DNA of 64,000 nt from Apostichopus japonicus (lineage: Eukaryota; Echinodermata; Holothuroidea; Aspidochirotida; Stichopodidae). The stretch covers positions 2,552,001 through 2,616,000 of the forward strand of contig NC_092581.1 in assembly GCF_037975245.1 (NCBI RefSeq). The letters are read 5' to 3'. The first letter of the stretch is position 1. Each line of letters opens with the position of its first letter. Of this stretch, positions 38,101 through 50,100 are shown in pieces. The notes under the pieces were generated by a model that worked only from the letters and a program-made list of their open reading frames with translations, did not search any database and was not told where the DNA came from. Position numbers and translations under genes: made by a program.

Positions 38101-41100
38101 GAATTTTCAACAGCCCCGCACTAAATGCTTGCAAGCTATCAATTCCGATTACATATAATATAATAATATGTCTTACCGCTTTCATCGTCGTCAGATTCCT
38201 GAAGAGAAAATTTGATCCGGATTATTTGAAAATTGAGCAAAGGGCATTATATCTCTTGGTACGTTACTTTTCTTAAACATTCTTTTAAAAATCGAAGAAA
38301 AAAAAAAAAAAAAATCTGCTAAAAAAGCAGGAATTTGCCAGTCAGGTTTTGTTTCCCTTACCTTATTTATACATATATAAACCAAAACTACCATGATAGC
38401 ATATATACTAGATAGTCCGTATGTACTTGCTACACATCCATTTCATAAATACAATTTGGCTTGCCTCTAGAAAATGGTGATTCTGTGAACATGCACTGTC
38501 AGATTCAAAAGCATCTAGGATACCCTCTGTACAATTGTAACATTTGGATATAAATACACTCTTCATTGACAGTTAAAGAAAGCCTATAATGCGCATTCAA
38601 ACCGGTAGAATCACCTGTGGCTAAGTGGTACAGACTTGGTGTTTCATGACACGAAGGTCCCAGGTTATATTCTTACCTTCGGCAGATCAGTCCCAAAAGG
38701 ATTCCCAGAGTCAAAGCTCATCTAGGTATTCACAGATATACCTCATTCCGTAAGCCAGACCACATCATCTCGCAAGAGCATAGCCGTATGTGTGTGATAG
38801 ATGTATATTGAGAACAATACTATGTCATTCTCATTCGTTTAGCGGACAAATTGGCTCCAGACCACATACAATTAAAATCACATTTTTTTACTTACGGACT
38901 TGATAGAAGGACTTGAAAGATTAGTACTGGCATTCCTATCATCTAGCATATCCTGTCACAGAGAAAGGAAAACAAAAACAGTGAAGTTTCTTGGTGTTTA
39001 CAGTACGTCCATTCCATGCAAGCTCAATAAAGGTATATTTCCCAAACTTTTGTGTCCACATGGACATTGAACAGTGCAAGTCCTATAGGAGGTGTGCATT
39101 AGGGGTCATATTTCCAACAGCCGACTCTAACATTGTTGCATTTAGGTGCTATGCATCATACGACCTGGCTGCAGCATCATGCAGTCTGGCTGCAATATCA
39201 TGCAGCCTGGCTTCAGTACCATGCAGCCTGGCTGCCGTATCATGCAGCTTGGTTTCATTACCATGCAGCCTGGCTGCAGTATCATGCAGCCTAGCTTCAG
39301 CGTAGTGCAGCCTGGCTTCAGTACCATGCAGCCTGGCTTCAGCATCATGCAGCCTGGCTGCAACATCCTGCAGCCTGGCTGCAGCATCATGCAGCCTGGC
39401 TGCAGCATCATGCAGCCTGGCTGCAGTATAATGCACCCTGGCTGCAGTACCATGCAGTCTGGCTGCAGCATCATACAATCTGGCTGCAGCATCATGCAGA
39501 CAGACTGCAGTATCATGCAGTCTGACTGCAGCATCATGCAGCCTGGCTGCAGTATCATACAGTCTGGCTGCATGATACTGCAGCCAGTGATTTTTGAGCT
39601 GCTGCAGCTTGCAAACCAAACCTAGGCTCCTTTCTTAGTAACTGGTAAATGAAGCAAAACTGTGGTGGGCCGCTTACCCCAAGATAACTCCAATCGCTGC
39701 CATCACTGTCAGAGCTTTCCTCATCATCTTCTTGTTCCCGTGATGCAGACTTGCGTAAAATTAGGAGATAGAAGGGGGGAATGAGATTAATAAAGAGCCT
39801 TAATGTGCCATGTTCAACCACAGATGTCAATAAAATATATTGACAGGAGCTGACTCCCTCAAGCAGAGAAATTAAGCAACTTAGTCTAGGGAGTTCAGCA
39901 TCTCATGTGTAAACAAATGTCCACAGGTTGGCATTATCGAGCAGTTATTTTTATGACGCTTAAACGGCCACGAATATGGGAAGAAGCCCAAAAGGGCTTA
40001 TGAATTACAACTTTCACGTCCAGCTGGGCTTCTACTTCAACACTTTAAATCACATTTGGAATCTTTTCAATTTCGAAAATCATTTCAGATGGGAAAACGA
40101 TAGATTGCTCTTGGACGAGAAACCCACCTTACTATGACCCGGCCGGGGATCAAACCCAGAACCTCCCGATTGCTAAACCTCATTGCTTAAAAGGCCAGCG
40201 CCTGTACCCACATTGGCCACAGCACCAGTGAGTTCATTGATGGTGTGGATGTAATCTCACAGTGTTATAATACCACGATAATAACCGCCTCCCCCCCCCC
40301 ACCATCTGTGCTTACCAGTGCAAAGCCATTACCTCATGATTCAAACCAGGGATACACTTTATGAGCAGCAAGCGACTTTTCTTAGTCAAAAACACACAAA
40401 AAAGTTGTCTTATCTGGAGCCAAAACAGCAACAAAAACAATTGTTTCACAAGGCTTCTCAAGATCGAAAAGATCAAAAAGTTGCATTATTCAAAAATCAA
40501 AATTTTACATCCATGTCCCTGAATAAAAAAGGAAAAACAACAAGGCTAAGTTTATTTTGCAGGGAGGCTCATCAGCGGTTTCAATATTAAACCATGATAG
40601 ATCCCTAAAACTATTCCGAATGAAAAGCTTTTCCCACCACCAAAGGATTTTCAAACCTTCTTCTTTCTCTAACTTTTGACTGGTCTACGAATACTCGAAA
40701 AATAAAGCATACGGGAGGGGGGGGGGTTGAGCAATCACCGACATCTCACATAAAGGTCGTCATCAAGTTTTTTTTGCTAAACTTTTTTTTTTGGTGACGG
40801 CCAATAGGGGGGGCACGCGCCTGTTGCGCCCCCCCTGGATACGCCCCTGAAATGTATATGTTATTATGAATTGTACATTGTTTGGACTCTTGATGGAATA
40901 AATAAAAAATAAATAAAATAAAATAAAATAAAATGTTTTCTTCCAACAAGAAAAGCTAGGCATCTGATAAATTCTAAATTACAGAAGACATTGACAAATA
41001 CGATTGTAAACTAATTTCCATGACAACGGGAAAGTATAGCTTCCAAAGGACGTCGGCTGCCACGATGACATTGACAACCGCCATTGAATATGATCAAATT

Positions 41101-44100
41101 TCTTGAGTGAAGAAGAGTTTACATCCACTAAAAACAGGTTATATTAATCAACCCACCGGGGTGTAAGGACAAGATAACCTGAAGATTATCTAGATAAATT
41201 ATCGTAAACAGATATCATATGGAACAGACTCAAATCTTGATTTATGTGCAAACTTCATACATTGAGCGAATTAAGGTCAAGGTTCGTACGTCAAGTCTTT
41301 TTCTTCCTTTTATAGAATAAACTTGGATGGTACGTCAGAAAACATGCAGAAAAGTACCTTCTTCTTTAACAACGGGGGGATGAACTTAAATCCTCTCGAA
41401 CGCAGCTTCTTCGACCATTCCTGCGTAATTACATGTAAACAAATTACAAATTAAAAAACCAAAAAATCAAAAATTAAAAATTATTAAAATTAAAAAAATG
41501 AAAAAAAAATGAAAATTATTAAAATAAAAAAAATAAAAATTACATGAATTACATGGAAACAAAAACAAATACTTTTGTGATACTTTTTAATATTGTAGCA
41601 GGGAAAGTGGTTTGAATAGCATTATTCATGTCACCAAAAATGTTACAAATATCATAATAAATAGACTTTTATATATATTTACTGTAATCTTTGAAATCAA
41701 ATTTCTTTACTAAGAAATTTTAAATTTGTCTATTTCTTCCTGTATGAGAATAAACTTGGATGGTACGTCAGAAAACATACCTTTTTCATAAGCAGGGGCC
41801 GGGGGTAATTCATAAATCGTTTCCGACTCATCATCTTCTTCGACCATTTCTGCGTGATAATGGAAACAAACACAAATGCTTTATGTGATACTTTTTACAT
41901 TTGTGGCAGGGAAAGTGGTTTTGAATAGCATTAGTCATCTTTTCATTCTTTTTCAAAATGACAAAGAAGTAGAAATAGCTATAGATAACTAAAAAGTGCA
42001 CAAAATCTGTCTAGCTATGGTTACCGACAGTCCAACAAAGTAACAACCACAAAACAAGAGCCCAAATGGACACTTTGGTTTAGTTGTTGTATATGTCATC
42101 ACCCAATATCATCGTCATACCAACACGGGCAGGTACCACACCAGTCACACCTATAGTAGAGTAAAAGCTAACACAAGAGCCCAATGGCTCTATCCAAAAT
42201 TGCACATCAACAGCCAACGAATATGATCCAATTTCTTGAGTGAAGACGAGTTTACATCCAGTAAAAACAGGTTATGTGCAAACTTCACTACATTGAGCGT
42301 ATTAAGGTCAAGGTTCGTACGTCAAGACGACTGCTTACCTCGTAACTCTTCAAACCCTGCATGTTCACGTATTCACTTTCTTCTATATCGAGATTTGTTT
42401 TATACCAAGATCAAAAGGAAAAGGGAAAGAAAAATTTGGACGAGAAATTGAAAAAAAAACAACAAATTTTGGCAAAATTTGGATCAGTATATCAATATCG
42501 TCAAAGACCTTGCTATTAAGCTGCGAAATATCCCAGATTTACCATGAGTCTCTGGGTATTACAGTACTCCAGCTCAAACTGTCCTGATTTTATGTGCTAA
42601 TCTCTCGACAAGTTTACCATGAGTCTCTGGGTATTACAGTACTCCAGCTCAAACTGTCCTGATTTTATGTGCCAATCTCTCGACAAGTTTACCATGAGTC
42701 TCTGGGTATAACGGTACTCCAGCTTAAACTGTCCTGATTTTAATATACGCTAATCTCTCGACAAGTTTACCATGAGTCTCTGGGTATTACGGTACTCCAG
42801 CTCAAACTGTCCTGATTTTATGTGCTAATCTCTCGACAAGTTTACCATGAGTCTCTGGAGTATACCGTGCTCGAGCTTAAACTGTCCTGATTTTCATATG
42901 CGCTTATCTCTCGACACCTTATTGGTTTTCAAACTGCTATCATGTTTTCTTCTCTTTTCTTTACACTACCGTCTATAAATATATTTTGTCAACATTTATA
43001 CTTGTCAATAATTATTAATGGGCAGGGTAAACTCCATGAATGTTTCTGTACTTTGCTTGACTGCCGTGACTATATTTCATATTTTACGCCACTATTGATA
43101 ATATGGTGCGGCCACATATGGTGCGGAAACTTGAACTACAAGTAAAACCAGTGCCAGATTCACCTAGTAGAAAAAGTAGCATATGCTACGGGAAATGAAT
43201 TTTCAACAGCCCCGCACTAAATGCTTGCAAGCTATCAATTCCGATTACATATAATATAATAATATGTCTTACCGCTTTCATCGTCGTCAGATTCCTGAAG
43301 AGAAAATTTGATCCGGATTATTTGAAAATTGAGCAAAGGGCATTATATCTCTTGGTACGTTACTTTTCTTAAACATTCTTTTAAAAATCGAAGAAAAAAA
43401 AAAAAAAAAATCTGCTAAAAAAGCAGGAATTTGCCAGTCAGTTTTTGTGTCCCTTTCCTAATTTATACATATATAAACTAAAACTACCATGATAGCATAT
43501 ATACTAGATAGTCCGTATGTACTTGCTACACATCCATTTCATAAATACAATTTGGCTTGCCTCTAGAAAATGGTGATTCTGTGAACATGCACTGTCAGAT
43601 TCAAAAGCATCTAGGATACACTCTGTACAATTGTAACATTTGGATATAAATATACTCTTCATTGACAGTTAAAGAAAGCCTATCATGCGCATTCAAACCG
43701 GTAGAATCACCTGTGGCTAAGTGGTACAGACTTGGTGTTTCATGACACGAAGGTCCCAGGTTATATTCTTACCTTCGGCAGATCAGTCCCAAAAGGATTC
43801 CCAGAGTCAAAGCTCATCTAGGTATTCACAGATATACCTCATTCCGTAAGCCAGACCACATCATCTCGCAAGAGCATAGCCGTATGTGTGTGATAGATGT
43901 ATATTGAGAACAATACTATGTCATTCGCATTCGTTAGCGGACAAATTGGCTCCAGACCACATACAATTAAAATCACAATTTTTTACTTACGGACTTGATA
44001 GAAGGACTTGAAAGATTAGTACTGGCATTCAACTCATCTAGCATATCCTGTCACAGAGAAAGGAAAACAAAAGCAGTGAAGTTTCTTGGTGTTTACGGTA

Positions 44101-47100
44101 CGTCCATTCCATGCAAGCTCAATAAAGGTATATTTCCCAAACTTTTGTGTCCACATGGACATTGAACAGTGCAAATACTATAGGAGGTGTGCATTACGGG
44201 TCATATTTCCAACAGCCGACTCTAACATTGTTGCATTTAGGTGCTATAAATCATACGACCTGGCTGCAGCATCATGCAGTCTGGCTGCAATATCATGCAG
44301 CCTGGCTTCAGTACCATGCAGCCTGGCTGCAGTATCATGCAGCCTGGCTTCAGCATAGTGCAGCCTGGCTTCAGTACCATGCAGCCTGGCTTCAGCATCA
44401 TGCAGCCTGGCTGCAGTATCATGCAGCCTGGCTGCTGTATCATGCAGCCTGGCTGCAGTATCATGCACCCTGGAAGCAGTACAATGCAGTCTGGCTGCAG
44501 CATCATACAATCTGGCTGCAGCATCATACAATCTGGCTGCAGCATCATGCAGTCTGGCTGCAGCATCATGCAGTCTGGCTGCAGCATCATACAATCTGGC
44601 TGCAGTACCATGCAGTCTGGCTGCAGCATCATGCAGTCTGGCTGCAGCATCATACAATCTGGCTGCAGCATCATACAATCTGGCTGCAGCATCATACAAT
44701 CTGGCTGCAGCATCATACAATCTGGCTGCAGCATCATACAATCTGGCTGCAGCATCATGCAGTCTGGCTGCAGCATCATACAATCTGGCTGCAGTACCAT
44801 GCAGTCTGGCTGCAGCATCATGCAGTCTGGCTGCAGCATCATACAATCTGGCTGCAGTACCATGCAGTCTGGCTGCAGCATCATACAATCTGGCTGCAGC
44901 ATCATGCAGTCTGGCTGCAGTACCATGTAGTCTGGCTGCAGTATCATGCAGCCTGGCTGCAGTATCATACAGTCTGGATGCATGTTACTGCAGCCAGTGA
45001 TTTTTGAGCTGCTGCAGCTTGCAAACCAAACCTGGGCTCTTTTCTTAGTAACTGGTAAAGCAAAACTGTGGTGGGCCTCTTACCTCAAGAAAACTCCAAT
45101 CGCTGCCATCACTGTCAGAGCTATCCTCGTCATCTTCTTGTTCCCGTGATGCAGACTTGCATAAAATTAGGAGAGAGAAGGGGGGAATGAGATTAATAAA
45201 GAGCCTTAATGTGCCATGTTCAACCACAGATGTCAATAAAGTATATTTACAGGAGCTGACTCCCTCAAGCAGAGAAATTAAGCAACCTAGTCTAGGGAGT
45301 TCAGCATCTCATGTGTAAACAAATGTCCACAAGTTGGCGTTATCGAGCAGTTATTTTTACGACGCTTAAACGGCCACGAATATGGGAAGAAGCCCGAAAG
45401 GGCTTATGGATTACAACTTTCACGTCCAGCTGGGCTTCTACTTCAACACTTTAAATCACATTTGGAATCTTTTCAATTTCGAAAATCATTTCAGATGGGA
45501 AAACCGTAGATTGCTCTTGGATGAGAAACCCACCTTACTATAAACCAGCCGGGGATCAAACCCGAAACCTCCCGATTGCCAAGCCTCATTGCTTCAAAGG
45601 CCAGTGCTTGTACCCACATTGGCCACAGCACCAGTGAGTTCATTGATGGTGTAGATTAAGGTGACCATATTTGCCTGACTGGAATCAGGGACATTTATTG
45701 CGTAACAGATATGGGGGAGGGGTCCCTTTGGAAAAATTTCAAGTGCCTAAGGTGCCTAGATGTAAAATGGTGATACTTAGAAGCACTATTTAAATCAATT
45801 TTATTTTCAAAAATGTAGCTTTTTCTTAGATGAATTTTAATTACTTTACGAAAGAGTGCTAGGCTAGATCGATCTAGCATATTCCACTTTACACAGGCCC
45901 ATCTGAACTATTGGTGAGTTCCGTTCTGCCACTGCAGCTTTTCCAACCACCAAAAGGATTTTCAAACCTTCTTTCTCTAACTTTTGACCGGTCTACGAAT
46001 ACTCGAAAATTTTCACACGCAAAGTCATCACTGAATGTGATCGTTCCCACGATATAAAAAAGGTCATTTATTGAGACAACGTTTCTTGTCGGAGATCAAA
46101 GGTACCATAAAAATTTTGTATACATTCATGTTGGCTACGAGGGCTACAAACATCAAATTACTGGGTATTTTCTAGCTTGTTACATTTCTATTAACCTGTA
46201 ATAAACTTACCAGTCTTTCCATGTCCACCCATTGTCCATCGAGTGTTTTTTCTTGCGTTATCTGCCAGTCCATGTATGGCAAAATGTCCACATCTTCTTG
46301 TTTCAAAAGCTCGGTGAGTTTTCCCTCCATGTTCTGCTGCTCTTGAACTTCATTCTTTGAACATGGTAAAGAAAAGGCAAAATTCTTAAAAGCAGCAGTT
46401 TGCATCCCATCAAATAAACCATCAAAACCAAACCAATTTCACACAGTCTATAAAATCAACCTTTCTCTCCCCGTTCCCCGTCCCCGGCCCCCTCATATGT
46501 TTTTCTGTTATTTCTGTACATACTTTCCTACCCTTTTGGAAAAGAAGGAATAATGTCCCATTTCAAATGCTCGAAAAACTGCTTCGATGCCTCCCACCAT
46601 TTCGTTGATTACTTTTAAAATTGCCCGACCAAAGTTGCCATGTTCCTTGTGGTGATCTTTCATTTGTGCCCGGATATTTACTCATAACAATACTGGAATT
46701 TTATGCCATAGCTTTGTCATTTTACATGGTTATTTGTTTTGCATCCTAAACATTAAGCTCCACATTGTTTAATCTTTGAATGTAACTGAAGGGTACAACC
46801 CTTAAAAGCTATACATGAAGTATTGGATGCTGCCTTGACGGAGCTTTGCACATTTTCTGGTCTATTTGATATTAAACACTGCCAATTCATGATGCACATC
46901 ACACTGTATAAAACTGCTCTTTTAATTTTAATAGCAAATTAAATATTTAAAAAAAAAAACTGTTTTAGCTTGTTTTTAACGTGTCTCTGTTGTATTCTTT
47001 CAAATTCAAATATGCAGCATTTATCGAGAATTAAAGCATTTCAATTTTATGCTGCTGTTTGACATGTTTGTCAGACTTTTCATCGACTCATTTCGATAAA

Positions 47101-50100
47101 ACTGGAAGATTGACACGACAAAGATCGGAATCTTTGCGACTATTTCCGTGGATGACAATTTGTTACCTTTTCCCTTTCCTCGACGGCGACAAAGCTCGTC
47201 AAACTTGTGATGATGCCAAATCGCTTGCTTAATTCGATAATGGAGGCTTTCTCATCTTCTCGGGATAACTGCTCTTTGATTCGGTCTGTATCCAACATGC
47301 CATCCTCCCAGTCACGGATCAGAGCTCTTGCCGTTAGTCGGTGAAGGATCTAAAACAGGGTTCGTAGAAAAAAATTCATCAGACTTCTGTGTCTTTAAAT
47401 CATTTTAACTTGAGATCTTTAAGACTTAAAATTGGGTGTCAAACAGTCTGAAGGATATTAAAGTTAGACTGCCAGGGCTAGGTGGGTGAGTTTAAATAGA
47501 AGAAAGAGAAGTATGGAAAAAAAGGGGAAGAGAAAATTGGAAAAGGGGAACGTGAAAATGAGAATGGTCAAGGAGAGGTACCAGCAAAATGGATCGCTGC
47601 CCTACATTCCTTTTTTTCAACAGCTTTACCTTCCAATCAGCAACCTTCCTGCTATATCTTTCACAGGCACCTTTCTCCTCCCCCACCAACCACCCCACCC
47701 CTCCCCCTGCACCCATCCCCTCCCCTACCCACATACCCCCTAGAAATGGTGTGATATAATTTTCACTCCTCTGTAACTTTATGGAACCATCGGTACCACC
47801 TATCAGAGGCTCCTACAGAATCCAATTTTGTAAGACCTTATGTAAGGTGCATGTCTTTGGAGTTTGCTTTGTAGAACCTCCCCCCCCCCAAACCCCCAAC
47901 TTTGCATTTAGCAAATTCCGTTGTTTCACATTGTACACAGTTTACATCATAAAAAAACATAATAAAATCCATGTCCTGTTTGGAACGTGCAATGTGAAAC
48001 TAAGGCAAACATTTAAATTCAAGGACTATCAGGCTATAGTTTTCACACATACTGTAGCTGAGAGCTAGAAGATCACCAAAAACAAAACAAAAAGTCTACA
48101 GTATGTTGTCATCATATGAAGGACACACAAAACTTACTGATATGATATGATAGTCTCCTAACAGAATATTTCATAATATTTCTTTCATTCTTACCAATCC
48201 CTTCGTAATGGACAGTTTACTGGTAGAGACGATCGTGGACAATTCTTGGCCATCGATTACAGCTTTCAAAGTCGCCTTCGGGAGTAGAAAAAATAAACAT
48301 TGAAAAGCTACATTCTCACAACAATACTGACGATGGCCAAAATCTGCGAAACAAAATTATTTACATGGCAAATATCTACAGAACGCACAAAGTTGATATC
48401 GATATCAGAGAATGCTTCGCTTTTTTCGCAATTCTTGAAAACAATATGGCAGCCTTCTGAAATGTCTTTTAAGCATCCAAAGTGGTCAAATAGAACCAGA
48501 CATTAAATTACTGGGTTTACTGTCATATATCAATTGACTACAATTTCATATGTTTTTCATTAAGTATAGAATCTTTCCCTGCCCTTCCCTCCCTTCAATT
48601 TAAATTTCACATGCCTATTTGCCAAAAACTTTTTTACCTTCTTAGTTCTAAAATTATGTTTCAAATGTATAAACACAGAAATTCAATCAAATCTTCTAGT
48701 GCTCAATAATGTGAACGTTTAGGAGGTGAGATGGGTTCCTTACCGTCAGGCAGTGCTGCACAAATCCATACACGACCAGTCTTGATCCATTGAAGAGCGC
48801 TCCCAGTATACGAGGAGCTTGTCTAGCCGGTTTGGCATTGTGGTCGTACTGATGCCATCTGATGCTCAGCGAGGAGACGGATGGCTGGCTGGCTTTCTTT
48901 AACTGGTTTCCCACCTGAAAATCAGTAAAATTTTTCATTTTTAAAACACATCCTAACATAACAGTCCTAAAGGCAACCCAGAGAGTGAACTCACCTAACC
49001 ATTTTCTTTTTCACAATTATTTTATCAAGATTTGAATTTTTTTTATTGCTGCATATCAACCGGTCAAGTGTCCATTCCAAACAAATTAAGACAAACATTT
49101 CAAAGTCAAGTTGTTAATTTAAGTGTTACCCTGGAGCTCCTCGATGATTATTACGAAACATAGTCGGAAAACCTGCCCTCGAGAAATCTAGCGGCTGGAA
49201 CGAACAACTAAATATTTCCTCCCTAACATCTTTAAGTGTGACGAGAAAAGCACAACATGTTTTCAATGAAAAGTAGAACCAGTACAACTAGGCACTGCTG
49301 GTCCGCAGATATGTAACTTCCCATTTCTATCGTATTGATTCAGCCTTGCAGCGAGGGGACTTCACAGCTACTGCAGGGTTCCATTTACACAGGCTTCTCC
49401 ATTCTGTGATCAGACACTTTTGTGATCAGAGCTGTGATCAGATTGTGATCAGATTTGTGATCAGATCAGAGCTTTCTGTGATCAGAGCTGACAGATATAA
49501 ATATCAACAGTAAGCCTAAGCTCAAAATCTGGATTTCAAATCTTGGAATGAACAAAATACATTTCCGGTTGGCACGGTAACTTCAAACCTCGCCTTCTTC
49601 TTAATGTTTTTCAGACAAGAGTAAGTATTCCATAGACTGCCTTCACAATGGTTCCATGCATGAAAAATGTGTCAATCTGGTGGAAAAACTGCAGGAAAAA
49701 TTGGAAGATGAAAAGGAACCAAAACGGTTAGTTGCTTCAAACTTACTTTTTTCGTCCACGTTGACTTTGTCTTCCCGTCGAAGAATTCAAACGCTCCGTT
49801 GCCGCTACGCGCCATTGCCTTTAACATGTGCTTGTTACTATCAGAGCTGGCGTAAGAATGGGAATGCAAAAGATGAAATTATCCGTTAAACCTGGTGGTT
49901 GCGTAATCACATATGCTTAACACAAACCATTTAGGGATCTCCAGCCAAGTAGACAAGGGTGTCACAATATAGGTCCTAAAAACATGTGATAAATCTCTGA
50001 ATCAAAATAACACGATCACATGAAAGAGTGCAGCTAGCAAAGTGATGCAAACACGATGGATGAATTTGTGTAAACAGCTGGCTGGAAAATTGACTCATAG

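Larger units (their letters stand above)
36838..40250. repeat. Mosaic duplication, segment C (left copy)
   Basis: Near identical to 41940-45656 at an offset of 5096, apart from expansion of the 21-bp minisatellite in the right copy. It includes four short PARP4 exons, the 75-bp tandem array and two SINE-like units. Confidence 0.92.
41942..45656. repeat. Mosaic duplication, segment C (right copy)
   Basis: Near identical to 36838-40250. The largest difference is the longer 21-bp array at 44262-44994. Confidence 0.92.

Noticed and set aside
44147-45007. Open frame of 286 codons on the plus strand (and 248 and 214 on the minus strand)
   Set aside because: It is produced by the 21-bp minisatellite, whose unit is stop-free in several frames on both strands. 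No splice, start or domain evidence.
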